From assembly GCA_015057455.1 (NCBI GenBank), contig SVEH01000023.1:1-61846 (forward strand): a stretch of 61,846 nucleotides of DNA, read 5' to 3'. The position numbers were made by a program, and so were the translations under genes. How positions within the stretch are numbered: position 1 is the first letter of the stretch; every line of letters starts with the position of its first letter. The notes below the pieces were generated by a model, which saw only the letters and a program-made list of their open reading frames with translations, was not told where the DNA came from and searched no databases. The DNA is from Lachnospiraceae bacterium. GTDB lineage: Bacteria > Bacillota > Clostridia > Lachnospirales > Lachnospiraceae. This document shows positions 32,469 through 40,612 of this stretch, in pieces.

Positions 32469-33392
32469 ATGAATAATAGTGAAATAGAGAATTTGAAAAA
32501 TTCTTTTTTGAAAAAAATAGAATTAAAACTATTTTTTAGAGGATTGAGAAAAAATGAAATATTAGAAGGAATCGATACTATTAGGGGGGAATTGTTGGAA
32601 AGAGGTTTTTCTATATATGAAGATTTTGATGAAAAAGTAGAATATGATTTTATGGAAAAAAATTTAGGAGAAAAGTTAGTGGATTTTATTAATCCAATTT
32701 GTAGATATGCAAACAAAAATGGGACAGAAATACTCATAGCTAGTGATTGTGTTCAAATTACAGATAAAATTGAAAATTATAAAAGTATTAAAAAGTATAC
32801 GGGTATTTTCACATTGTTGATAATGGCATTGAAAAAAGTATCAGGGTATTTTGTACCAATGAAGATGTATGTAAGAAAGGTAAATATTTGTTACTTGAGA
32901 GAGTTAGAGCATTTAAATGAATATTTTTCACAAATGGTTTTTCCAGAATATATGTTTAAAAATGAACTAGATATGAAAGAGGTTATATTTAGTGATAAGA
33001 ATATTCGTTTAAATAAAGAAGAAGTAAATGTTGAATTTAATACGCAAATGCAATTTGGTGAGGCTTATAATGAGAAAAAACATACATCTGAAGAGTTATA
33101 TCAAATTATTTTAGATTATATAGTGTATGTTGATGATAGTCAGATTATAAAAAATTCCTTATTGGAGCAAGCTGATTTTGATACTTATTTAGAAAGAATG
33201 AATAATATGTTAGATGATATATACCTAAAATCATTAACTAGAGATTTTTTAGTGCGATTATGTAATAGAAATTTTAGTGATAAAAAAATAGTTGGGGTAA
33301 CACCTAATGAGCAAAATATTAATCAAAATAGTAATAAACATAAAGTTTTAAATAAGATGCTAAAGAAAAGAGAAAAAGGTGGTAGAAAGTGA
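32469..33392 (+). CDS. TIGR04255-like protein, accessory gene of the prophage
   Basis: A 307-residue soluble protein. The central part (residues about 75-200) has alternating strands and the RKVNICYLRELEHLNEYF stretch that recalls the RxGLRYIN region of sporadically distributed TIGR04255 proteins; the match is weak and by eye. The C-terminal 100 residues are helical and end very basic. ATG 32469 has GGAAGGTGAG. It has its own promoter after the late terminator and shares a tight operon with a 53-aa protein and an MBL-fold hydrolase. The location and solitary promoter mark a moron; a defence or exclusion role is an inference. Confidence 0.5.
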   Translation: MNNSEIENLKNSFLKKIELKLFFRGLRKNEILEGIDTIRGELLERGFSIYEDFDEKVEYDFMEKNLGEKLVDFINPICRYANKNGTEILIASDCVQITDKIENYKSIKKYTGIFTLLIMALKKVSGYFVPMKMYVRKVNICYLRELEHLNEYFSQMVFPEYMFKNELDMKEVIFSDKNIRLNKEEVNVEFNTQMQFGEAYNEKKHTSEELYQIILDYIVYVDDSQIIKNSLLEQADFDTYLERMNNMLDDIYLKSLTRDFLVRLCNRNFSDKKIVGVTPNEQNINQNSNKHKVLNKMLKKREKGGRK

Positions 33393-33550
33393 TACAATTT
33401 GTTGCAAAAGATAATAAAAAAATACAGAATGATAAAAGAGTTGGAGGATATATTTTTACACCTAAAAAAAAGTATGTAAGAACTTCTACTATTGAGGTAC
33501 ATACTTATAGAGAAGGAAGAAAGGTTATGAGTTTTAATAATGTCGAGTAA
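33389..33550 (+). CDS. Small basic protein (53 aa) in the accessory operon
   Basis: GTG 33389 overlaps the previous stop by 4 bases and has AGGTGG at 6 bases. The frame ends at TAA 33548-33550, 11 bases into the MBL gene. The product starts MIQFVAKDNKK and includes GGYIFTPKKKYVRTSTIEVHTY, a likely small beta fold. Overlaps on both sides show it belongs to one translationally coupled three-gene unit. Confidence 0.6.
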   Translation: MIQFVAKDNKKIQNDKRVGGYIFTPKKKYVRTSTIEVHTYREGRKVMSFNNVE

Positions 33551-34496
33551 TCAATTGAAAGGAACTCCAATTTTTATAATAGACAGTCTGATTGTAGAAA
33601 TATATACGATAGGTTATAGGAATGAAGGAGAGTCTATTGTAATATTAATAAAAGTAGATAATAATGTGAAATATTCAGGTGTTATAGATTGCTATGAAAT
33701 AAGGGGAAAGGGCAAATATATAAATAAAACAATTGATATATTACAAAAGAATAATGTAGAATATTTAAATTTTATATGTTGGTCACATCCAGATACGGAT
33801 CATTCTAAAGGATTAGATAAAATAGTTAATTCATATAGTGGAAGTAATACAAGAATATGGTTACCAGAGGGAGTATTTGATTATGATCCACCCAAAAGAA
33901 AAGGTTTGGCTAAGATATATAATACAATGAATGAACAAGTTAAAAAAGAAAGAGTTTATACTGCAGATACTGGGAAAGATATGATGCTCTTTGAAGATAT
34001 AGTATTTAGAAAGGGGACAGAGGACTATTTATTACAAATGAAAGTTTATACACCACCATCAAATATTATTAGAAAAAAAATGAATCAAAAATTTAGACCT
34101 AACGATTATTCTATATCGTTTTTGATGTCATTAGGTCAAACGGGTTTTTTATTTACTGGTGATATGACAGGTGAAATAATAGACAATGTATACAGTAAGT
34201 TTTCCCCGCTAATATTAAATTATTTAAAATTACCACATCATGGAACGGATAAATCTAAGGAACTTCTTAAATATGTAACATATAGTGAAAAAGTATGCAC
34301 AACTCTATATAAAGGACAAGATTTACCTAAGGAGACTGTTCTTAAAGAATATAAGGGTATATGTGAAAATTTGTATGTTACAAATAGCAAGGAGGAACTG
34401 GAAAAAGAGAAATTTGGGATAATAAAGTTAGAATATGATTTAATTAATAAAAAGTGTAGTAGACATTTTTGTAAAGGGGCATTCGAATATGAGTGA
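33540..34496 (+). CDS. MBL-fold metallo-hydrolase (ComEC/Rec2-type domain)
   Basis: A 318-residue protein with the binuclear metal site of the metallo-beta-lactamase superfamily: HPDTDH (residues 83-88), Asp in TGDMTG (about 208) and His in LPHHG (about 233). The SHPDTDHSKGL form and LFTGD spacing are those of ComEC/Rec2 C-terminal domains and of MBL proteins found with other effectors in defence islands. No membrane spans are present, so it is a stand-alone cytosolic hydrolase, possibly a nuclease or nucleotide phosphodiesterase. It is coupled to the two genes upstream. Confidence 0.75.
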   Translation: MSSNQLKGTPIFIIDSLIVEIYTIGYRNEGESIVILIKVDNNVKYSGVIDCYEIRGKGKYINKTIDILQKNNVEYLNFICWSHPDTDHSKGLDKIVNSYSGSNTRIWLPEGVFDYDPPKRKGLAKIYNTMNEQVKKERVYTADTGKDMMLFEDIVFRKGTEDYLLQMKVYTPPSNIIRKKMNQKFRPNDYSISFLMSLGQTGFLFTGDMTGEIIDNVYSKFSPLILNYLKLPHHGTDKSKELLKYVTYSEKVCTTLYKGQDLPKETVLKEYKGICENLYVTNSKEELEKEKFGIIKLEYDLINKKCSRHFCKGAFEYE

Positions 34497-34530
34497 ATGT
34501 GAGCTAGAAAAGTATGTAAAGGATTTATTT

Positions 34531-34562
34531 AAAAGAGTACTAGATTTAATGTACTCTTTTTG
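34531..34562 (+). terminator. Terminator of the accessory operon
   Basis: AAAAGAGTAC and GTACTCTTTT, followed by T. A 24-codon frame from ATG 34489 runs through it and is judged not coding. Downstream, AATGTACACA occurs twice in tandem at about 34572-34593. Confidence 0.75.
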
Positions 34563-34739
34563 ATTTTGTGGACAATGTACACAAAATGTACACATACAAC
34601 AAGTAAAACAAAATAACGATAAATAATAATAAGTAATAAAAAGGTATTTAGTAACCTAAAAATCATTGAAAACAGATAAAAATATAGTACAATAAATAAA
34701 GATAAGTAATAATAAATAGTTTTATCTCGATAAACAAGA

Positions 34740-34781
34740 CATGTGGAGACTGTGTGTGTACTACAGAAGGTAGATATGTAA
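34740..34781 (+). pseudogene. Second relic of the rum-gene 3' end (right attachment scar)
   Basis: The last 13 codons of an RlmCD/RumA-type gene, HVETVCVLQKVDM and a stop, appear without any upstream coding frame (stop codons interrupt directly before). The DNA matches the scar at 337-367 at 27 of 31 positions, with differences mostly at third codon positions. It marks a junction between the prophage and the plasmid-like element. The rest of the gap 34497-35054 holds the accessory-operon terminator, tandem GTACACA repeats and another terminator; I see no further gene. Confidence 0.6.
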
Positions 34782-34967
34782 AAATCCTTTCATTTAGGCA
34801 CTTTAGACGGGTTTCTAACTTCCAAAGAGATGGTGAGATTTCAAGAAAAAAATCAATTTCTGACGGAATTAATGTGTCTGTAGTTATGGATATAGTGTGT
34901 GGGAACACATCAAAGTAGAGTTAATATATTGTATTTATTTTCATTATAAAACTAAAAAGTAAGGTAT

Positions 34968-35011
34968 AAAAACCGTTCATTTTCAAGCTTTTGAGAATGG
35001 GCGGTTTTTTC
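34968..35011 (+). terminator. Terminator upstream of parB
   Basis: AAAACCG, CATT and TCAA pair with TTGA, AATG and CGGTTTT around GCTT, followed by T. It shields parB from upstream transcription. Confidence 0.65.
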
Positions 35012-35054
35012 TATCCTAAAACAAAATAATAAAAAGTGAGGAAGTGGCTTAAAA

Positions 35055-36059
35055 ATGAGCAAAGATAAAAAGGACTGTTCCTTAGGGATACAACAGTCGG
35101 CAATAGAAAGTAAGAAAAACAATTTTCAAGATAAAATAATAAATATTGGATTAAACGAGTTAGTTGATTTTAAAGAACATCCTTTTAAAGTAGAAATTAA
35201 TACAGAATTATATGAGCTTATGGAGAGTATAGAAAAAGATGGCGTGTTAGTTCCGTTATTAGCTAGAACTAATCCAAATGGAAAGGGATATGAATTAATA
35301 TCAGGACATCGAAGGAAAATGGCATTTGAGTGGGCAGGAATAAATGAGGTGCCAGTTATAGTAAGAGAGCTAGATGATTGTCAGGCAGTTATAGCAATGG
35401 TTGATAGTAATTTGCAAAGAGAACATATAAAACCTAGTGAAAAGGCATTTGCTTATAAAATGAAATTGGAGGCAATGAAGAGACAAGGGAAAAGAAATGA
35501 TTTAACTTTGTCTCAAGTTGGGACAAAGTTAGGTATAGATAACCCCACTTTATGTTTACATGAGATAAAACAAGGAGTTGATGAAGAGGGGAATTGGTTA
35601 ATAAAAAACACTAAGAATGAAAGAGCTGATGAAAGATTATCTAAGCAAATAGGTGAAAGTAGAAATCAAATAGCTAGATATATAAGATTAACCAATCTTA
35701 TACCTAAGATATTAGATATGGTTGATGAAGGTAAGATTGCATTTACTGTAGCAGTTGAAATTTCATTTCTTAATGAAGAAGAACAGTATGAATTATATAC
35801 AGTAATGGATATGGAACAATGTACACCATCCTTATCACAAGCTAATAGATTAAAGAGACTTAGTCAACATAACAGATTAGATATTGATGAGATATACAAC
35901 ATATTAGAAGAAGAGAAACCTAATCAAAGGGAGCAAATAAAGATTACATCAGATACGTTAAATAAGTACTTTCCATCAGATTATTCAGAGAAACAAAAGG
36001 TGGAATTAATAGAAGAATTGGTAAAACAATGGCACAAAGAGCAAGTAAAAAGTAGATAG
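35055..36059 (+). CDS. parB: ParB/RepB/Spo0J family partition protein
   Basis: A 334-residue protein. The ParB N-terminal domain spans about residues 30-125 with the CTPase/nuclease-like motifs ELISGHRRKMAFEWAG and DSNLQREHIKPSEKA. A helix-turn-helix follows (SRNQIARYIRLTNLIP) and a helical end. It contains an extra loop (about residues 150-195) between these parts. It is followed by an actin-type ATPase and not by ParA, as in several clostridial integrative elements, where it may serve stability or conjugal control. Confidence 0.88.
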   Translation: MSKDKKDCSLGIQQSAIESKKNNFQDKIINIGLNELVDFKEHPFKVEINTELYELMESIEKDGVLVPLLARTNPNGKGYELISGHRRKMAFEWAGINEVPVIVRELDDCQAVIAMVDSNLQREHIKPSEKAFAYKMKLEAMKRQGKRNDLTLSQVGTKLGIDNPTLCLHEIKQGVDEEGNWLIKNTKNERADERLSKQIGESRNQIARYIRLTNLIPKILDMVDEGKIAFTVAVEISFLNEEEQYELYTVMDMEQCTPSLSQANRLKRLSQHNRLDIDEIYNILEEEKPNQREQIKITSDTLNKYFPSDYSEKQKVELIEELVKQWHKEQVKSR

Positions 36060-36108
36060 GAATAAGTAGAAACAGTATTGTAGTATGAAAATAGGAGGAA
36101 TAAGAACA

Positions 36109-37017
36109 ATGAATAACATAGAAGTAATAGGTATAGACCACGGATGGAGTCATATAAAAACAGTTAATGAAGTCTTTAAAACTGCTATAGAAGAGATAGT
36201 TAATGAGCCTGCATTTTATGATAATGTACTTGAATATGAAGGAAAGTTTTATAAAGTCGGTGGAAAGAGATTAGATGTAAAAGATTCAAAAGTAGAGAAT
36301 GAGAATTTTTATCTTCTTACATTAGCCGCTCTTGCAAAGGAACTAAAAAGACGAGGTACATATGAAGCAGATGTAGTACTTGCAGTAGGTCTACCACTTA
36401 CTAGATTTAGTGAAGAAAAAGCAGACTTTATTAAGTATTTATCAAAGAATGAACATATAACATTTAAGTTTGAAGAAAAGATATATTCAGTGAATATCTT
36501 AAGAGTTAGTGTATATCCGCAGTGTTATGCAGCAGTTGTAAGTCAGATACCTTCGTTTGGCAGAAGAGCTTTGGTAGTAGATATAGGTTCATGGACTATA
36601 GATTATATGCCTATATTAGATAAGGCACCAGATGATACTAAATGTAATACTCAAAATGAGGGTCTGATTAAGTGTGTGAATGGAATGAAGAGAATAAGTA
36701 TGAGGCTAATGAATAGAGACATAGATGAGGTGGATATAGAAGAATATCTACTTACAGGAACAACATTATTAGATGATAAGTATAAGAAAATAATAGATAG
36801 CGAGATGATTAGATTTACAGATATGGTATATAACTCATTAATAGAAAGTGGTTATAATTTAGATACAACACCTATTATATTTGTTGGTGGAGGAGCAAGA
36901 GTAATAAAGAACTTTGGAAAGTTTAGAATAAGAAATGTTAAGTATATATATGATGTTAAGGCTAATGCAAAAGGATATGAAACATTAGCAAGAATATCAT
37001 TGAGAAATGGGAGGTAG
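36109..37017 (+). CDS. ParM/StbA-family actin-like ATPase
   Basis: A 302-residue actin-fold protein: phosphate-1 motif GIDHGWSHIK near the N-terminus, phosphate-2 VVDIGSWTIDY (about 165-175) and adenosine motif IFVGGGARV (about 266-274). Such proteins polymerise to push plasmid copies apart. ATG 36109 follows AGGAGGA; a longer frame from 36085 would cover the SD. The next gene is 5 bases away. Confidence 0.88.
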   Translation: MNNIEVIGIDHGWSHIKTVNEVFKTAIEEIVNEPAFYDNVLEYEGKFYKVGGKRLDVKDSKVENENFYLLTLAALAKELKRRGTYEADVVLAVGLPLTRFSEEKADFIKYLSKNEHITFKFEEKIYSVNILRVSVYPQCYAAVVSQIPSFGRRALVVDIGSWTIDYMPILDKAPDDTKCNTQNEGLIKCVNGMKRISMRLMNRDIDEVDIEEYLLTGTTLLDDKYKKIIDSEMIRFTDMVYNSLIESGYNLDTTPIIFVGGGARVIKNFGKFRIRNVKYIYDVKANAKGYETLARISLRNGR

Positions 37018-37022
37018 GTATA

Positions 37023-37466
37023 ATGGCAAGAGTTGATACGATACAGCATACGTTTAGGGTTAATCTTAAAAACCCTAAACATTTGTTAGTTCACCAAACA
37101 CTAGTAAATCTTAATCTGGATATACATAAGTCTAGAGTTAATTTTATAATAGAATGTTTGTATAAGATAATACAAGGAACAGAGATTCAAGAATTAACTA
37201 ATATTGCAGATGAAGATAGGGAGAAGTTAGTTACTAAGAGGGAAGTAATGAAGATGAATGATGAGTTAAAGGATACAATAGAAAAGGAAGTCATGGAGAA
37301 GGTTACTAGTATGTTATTTGGGGCGGTGGTTGGTAATGTTCAAAATATAGTAAATAAAAAAGAAAGAGAAGAGATGAATAATAAGAAGAATAATGGCGAT
37401 ACATATGAGAGTACAACGATGGATGAAATAATAGTTAAGATGGCGGATATGTGGAGTGAGTTTTAA
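37023..37466 (+). CDS. Probable ParR-like adaptor of the actin ATPase
   Basis: A 147-residue helical protein encoded directly after the ParM-like gene. The first 60 residues (HTFRVNLKNPKHLLVHQTLVNL) suggest a ribbon-helix-helix DNA-binding domain, and the rest is charged and flexible. In ParM systems the gene in this position encodes the DNA-binding adaptor that links filaments to the centromere. Assignment is by position and fold impression. Confidence 0.6.
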   Translation: MARVDTIQHTFRVNLKNPKHLLVHQTLVNLNLDIHKSRVNFIIECLYKIIQGTEIQELTNIADEDREKLVTKREVMKMNDELKDTIEKEVMEKVTSMLFGAVVGNVQNIVNKKEREEMNNKKNNGDTYESTTMDEIIVKMADMWSEF

Positions 37467-37534
37467 ATAATTAGATAAATCTATAGAAGATATTATACTT
37501 ATGTAATAAAAAAATTGATGGAGGCGATATTCTA

Positions 37535-37921
37535 ATGAATATGAAAGTAAGTTTTTTTGAAGACAAATTTGTAGAAGCAATTAGGGCTGGTATATATGAA
37601 ATATATATACAAAAAGATGATAAAGAAGAATTGCTTTATGTTGGAGAATCTGTATTTGTTTTAGTAAGATGTGCTACGCATTTATATGAAATAGTAAAAG
37701 GAGAAGGATATCTTGGATTCGATAAGGAGTTGCTTGAAAAAGATAATATTATGCTTAAATTTAAATTAGCTTACTCAATAGGCGATAAAAAAGAGAGAAA
37801 AGACAAAGAAATAGAATTGATTAAAGAAAAGAAACCCAAGATGCAATCTGGGATAGGGGATAGAGTAAAATCTATTGAAGATATGATTAATGAATTAAAA
37901 AATTTATTGAATAATGAATAA
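37535..37921 (+). CDS. Stand-alone GIY-YIG endonuclease-like protein
   Basis: A 128-residue protein with AGIYEIYI (GIY) and LLYVGES (YIG) strands 15 residues apart, followed by an Arg/His helix (VRCATHLYEI) and a Glu-bearing region (KEIELIKEKKPKMQ), the layout of GIY-YIG nucleases. No extra DNA-binding domain is attached. It might be a homing, restriction or repair enzyme. SD GGAGGCG before ATG 37535. Confidence 0.6.
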   Translation: MNMKVSFFEDKFVEAIRAGIYEIYIQKDDKEELLYVGESVFVLVRCATHLYEIVKGEGYLGFDKELLEKDNIMLKFKLAYSIGDKKERKDKEIELIKEKKPKMQSGIGDRVKSIEDMINELKNLLNNE

Positions 37922-37929
37922 TAAAAATG

Positions 37930-37952
37930 TAGCTACGCAAGATGCGTAGCTA
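37930..37952 (+). terminator. Hairpin with the AGCTACGC core (copy 1)
   Basis: TAGCTACGCA and TGCGTAGCTA with a 3-base loop, followed by TTATAG. Related hairpins close the RiPP operon (42203) and the GNAT cluster (44798). Confidence 0.65.
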
Positions 37953-38023
37953 TTATAGTACTAGATATGTAATATGAAGTTTGTATATTTATACGAAAAG
38001 TAGTCAAATGGGGATTATTGACA

Positions 38024-38052
38024 TTGACAAAATATAAATTTTAACATAAACT
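38024..38052 (+). promoter_or_regulatory. Promoter of the RiPP operon
   Basis: TTGACA 38024-38029 and TAAACT 38047-38052 with a 17-base spacer. A second TTGACA at 38018-38023 sits directly before it, so -35 boxes are duplicated. An untranslated leader of about 50 bases follows. Confidence 0.65.
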
Positions 38053-38107
38053 AACAAAGAGTTGAGGTTGGAAAGAAAGTTATTTATACGTGGAAGGGGA
38101 TAGTATA

Positions 38108-38374
38108 ATGGATAAGAGAGTTAGATGTTCAAAATTTATATCTTGGCAAATTGAGCCAAATCTTGAATTCGTATATATTTTTAACCATAAAAATAGTCAG
38201 TGGATATATCTAGATGGAATTTCAAAGATAATATGGGAAAAGTTAATGACTAGTAGTATTAGAGAAGTGTGTAAAGAAATTATGCAAGAATTTGATGTAG
38301 AAGAAGATGTTGTATCAGAAGATATATTAGAATTAGTTGATAGTTTAGTAGAAGAGGGAGTTTTAGAGATATAA
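38108..38374 (+). CDS. PqqD-like RiPP recognition protein
   Basis: An 88-residue protein with the PqqD winged-helix pattern: VYIFNHKNSQWIYLDGISKIIWEKL in the strands and first helix, then EVCKEIMQEFDVEEDVVSEDILELVDSLVEEGVLE. PqqD-type proteins hold the leader peptide and present it to the modifying enzyme. ATG 38108 has AAGGGGA at 8 bases; a longer frame from 38090 overlaps it. The stop shares a base with the start of the radical SAM gene (TAATG). Confidence 0.85.
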   Translation: MDKRVRCSKFISWQIEPNLEFVYIFNHKNSQWIYLDGISKIIWEKLMTSSIREVCKEIMQEFDVEEDVVSEDILELVDSLVEEGVLEI

Positions 38375-39399
38375 TGAGTTATGAGCAAACATATGATTTT
38401 TCAGATGTTATAAGACAAGCATCCATAAATGAAAATTTATTAGAAGCACGTATAGAACTTAATACGGTATGTAATTTAAGATGCGTACATTGTTATTTGC
38501 CAGAGCATATTAATAAAGGGTTGAGTTATGAGGAAATAACAGATTTATTCTATGAGTTACGAGAATTAGGTGTCTATAATTTGACATTAACAGGTGGAGA
38601 GATTTTTTGTAGAAAAGATATAATAGATATTATAAAAAAAGCAAGAGAGTTAGGGTTTAATGTATCTTTATTTTCAAATATTACTTTATTAAATGATGAT
38701 ATAGTTAGACAATTAGCTGAGCTATATATAGATAAAGTGTCATGTACATTATTTTCATTGAATGAAGAAATTAATGATAATATTATGGGAAAACAAGGCA
38801 GTACAAAGCTAATTTTAGAGAATATAGAATTATTAATAAAATATAATATAGATGTTGAAGTAAAGACTGTTTTGATGAATTTAAATGTATTTGAGTATAA
38901 AGATATAGTTAAGTATTGTCAAGCAAGAGGTATAAATCATGTTGTATCTGTTAATGTGACTAAAAAATTCTTAGAAGATGATGCTAATGTAAAACTCAGA
39001 GTGTGTGATGATGAATTAGAAAAGATATTTTTGGATGAGAGTCTTGGTTTATTAAAGAAAAATAATGTGTTAGATACAGACTACATATGTGAAAAGTTAA
39101 GATATTCATTGTTTATTAATTCAGAAGGTAGTGTATATCCATGTGATACATTTTCAGAATTATGTGGAAATATAAAACAACAGAGATTATATGAAATTTG
39201 GAATAATTCAGGTAGGTTAAAGTATTATAGAAATTTAACAATGAAACAACTTAATAGTTGTAAGGATTGCAATAAGAAGAAGTATTGTTTTAAATGTCCT
39301 GGAATAACTCAGTTAGAAGAGGGGAACATTGATAAGCAATCAACATTAGCATGTCAACATGCTGATGTTAGATATAAATTATTAAAGGAGGCGTTGTAG
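38374..39399 (+). CDS. Radical SAM/SPASM peptide maturase 1
   Basis: A 341-residue enzyme. The [4Fe-4S] motif CxxxCxxC is Cys 33, 37 and 40 (CNLRCVHC), and LTLTGGEIF is the SAM-binding GGE motif. The C-terminal SPASM domain has Cys clusters: SVYPCDTFSELCG, CKDCNKKKYCFKCPG and ACQHAD, enough for one or two auxiliary clusters. Such enzymes form thioether or C-C crosslinks in peptides. It is placed between the recognition protein and the precursor, 1 base from each, and is paralogous to the second enzyme at 39575. Confidence 0.9.
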   Translation: MSYEQTYDFSDVIRQASINENLLEARIELNTVCNLRCVHCYLPEHINKGLSYEEITDLFYELRELGVYNLTLTGGEIFCRKDIIDIIKKARELGFNVSLFSNITLLNDDIVRQLAELYIDKVSCTLFSLNEEINDNIMGKQGSTKLILENIELLIKYNIDVEVKTVLMNLNVFEYKDIVKYCQARGINHVVSVNVTKKFLEDDANVKLRVCDDELEKIFLDESLGLLKKNNVLDTDYICEKLRYSLFINSEGSVYPCDTFSELCGNIKQQRLYEIWNNSGRLKYYRNLTMKQLNSCKDCNKKKYCFKCPGITQLEEGNIDKQSTLACQHADVRYKLLKEAL

Positions 39400-39400
39400 T

Positions 39401-39517
39401 ATGAAAAAATACGAGAAACCAGTTATTAAAAAGGCAGAGGCAAAAAAAACAGGAACTGTAGTAGAGACACAATGTAGATGTAGTGGATCATCTACACATA
39501 TAGTTATAGCTCAATAG
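39401..39517 (+). CDS. Candidate RiPP precursor peptide (38 aa)
   Basis: ATG 39401 follows AAAGGAGGCG and the frame ends at TAG 39515-39517. The leader (MKKYEKPVIKKAEAKK) is basic and free of Cys. The core region is TQCRCSGSSTHIVIAQ, with Cys 25 and Cys 27 flanking one Arg, then Ser, Gly, Ser, Ser, Thr and His as possible acceptors. Too short for routine gene finding, yet it has the best SD of the operon, sits between two SPASM enzymes and is followed by a hairpin that should raise its mRNA level. Cys-x-Cys in a core is compatible with sacti- or ranthipeptide thioethers. No cleavage site such as GG is present. Confidence 0.8.
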   Translation: MKKYEKPVIKKAEAKKTGTVVETQCRCSGSSTHIVIAQ

Positions 39518-39523
39518 TTCATT

Positions 39524-39553
39524 AACACAAGGCATATAAATATGCCTTGTGTT
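39524..39553 (+). terminator. Partial terminator after the precursor gene
   Basis: A 13-bp perfect stem (AACACAAGGCATA with its complement) and a 4-base loop, followed by ATATTG, a poor T-tract. It likely lets some transcription through to the second maturase and exporter while stabilising the precursor mRNA. Confidence 0.65.
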
Positions 39554-39574
39554 ATATTGTAAAAGGGGAAAAGT

Positions 39575-40612
39575 ATGGAGAATTTACAGGATAAAATATA
39601 TGAATTAAGTATAAAGAATAAAAATTTAAGAAGTGCAATTATAGAGTTAAATTCATTGTGTAATTGGAAGTGTAAACATTGCTATCTGGGAGAAACGAAG
39701 TGTACAAGTTTAAATAAAGATACTATAGTAGATATTTTTAAAGAATTAAGACAACTAGGAGTTTATGAGTTAACTTTAACAGGAGGAGAAATATTTTCAA
39801 GAAATGATATTTTTGAAGTAATTGAGTTAGCATGTAATATGTGTTTTAAAGTAAATCTTTTTTCAAATATATCATTACTAAACAGTAAGAAAATAAATAG
39901 ATTAAAAGAATTGAATATATCATTAATATCATGTACAGTTTTTTCAATGAAAGAAGAGGTTCATGATTTTATAACTGGAGTTAAAGGTTCATTAAAAAAA
40001 GTTATTGAGAATATTAGTTTGCTAAAGGAAAGTAATATTGATATAGAAGTAAAAACAATTGTTACTAAATATAATTATATGGATTATATTTCAGTGATGG
40101 AATATGTAAAAGAGAATAAGTTAAGATTTAGAATAGATTATGATATTGTGCCGAAATATGGTGAAAACGAAAAGAATGATTGTAGATTGACAATGAAACA
40201 ATTTGAAGAGATAATAAATAAGTTGGATAATATTAAAAGACAAGATTTTCTAAAGCATAATAAAGAAGATTATTTATGTCCAGAAAGTAGAAATAACATA
40301 GCAATAGATAGTAAGGGTAATGTAAAACCGTGTATTAAGTATGAATATTCTGTTGGAAATGTATTTGACAATACAATTAGGGAAATATGGGAAAATTCGT
40401 TAGAATTAAAAAGAATTCAAGAACTTAAATGGATGGATATGGGAAGTTGTATTAAATGTGAGAAAAATAGATTTTGCAATAGATGTCCATTGACTAATGT
40501 TAAGGAAAATAAAATACAGATTGATAGTAGAGAAGATGTTGAATGCGTTTTAGCAAATATAAGAGAGAATATATATGTAAGGATTGATAAAGTTGAAAAA
40601 ATACATTTATAA
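39575..40612 (+). CDS. Radical SAM/SPASM peptide maturase 2
   Basis: A 345-residue paralogue of the first enzyme: Cys 29, 33, 36 in CNWKCKHC, LTLTGGEIF, the DFITGVKGS segment, and SPASM clusters SKGNVKPCIKYEYSVGN, CIKCEKNRFCNRCP and DVECVLA. The two enzymes differ most in the region before SPASM, suggesting they act on different residues of the same peptide or one after the other. SD AAAAGGGG before ATG 39575. No PqqD domain is fused to either enzyme, so both probably rely on the separate protein. Confidence 0.9.
   Translation: MENLQDKIYELSIKNKNLRSAIIELNSLCNWKCKHCYLGETKCTSLNKDTIVDIFKELRQLGVYELTLTGGEIFSRNDIFEVIELACNMCFKVNLFSNISLLNSKKINRLKELNISLISCTVFSMKEEVHDFITGVKGSLKKVIENISLLKESNIDIEVKTIVTKYNYMDYISVMEYVKENKLRFRIDYDIVPKYGENEKNDCRLTMKQFEEIINKLDNIKRQDFLKHNKEDYLCPESRNNIAIDSKGNVKPCIKYEYSVGNVFDNTIREIWENSLELKRIQELKWMDMGSCIKCEKNRFCNRCPLTNVKENKIQIDSREDVECVLANIRENIYVRIDKVEKIHL

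Larger units (their letters stand above)
340..34760. mobile_element. Prophage, HK97-type siphovirus (boundaries approximate)
   Basis: The segment contains integrase, repressor/Cro switch, replication, packaging, head, tail, lysis and accessory modules in the usual order, with no obvious decay of the structural genes. The end points given are the two copies of the rum-gene scar, about 34.4 kb apart. If the tyrosine integrase uses a different site, the true left end lies between 1514 and 1890 and the right end between 34497 and 34740. I could not find a longer perfect direct repeat by eye. No contractile-tail sheath gene is present, and the tape measure of 1338 residues predicts a long flexible tail. 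Confidence 0.75.

Noticed and set aside
34489..34563. 24-codon frame after the MBL gene
   Set aside because: It runs straight through a terminator hairpin and has no SD of its own.
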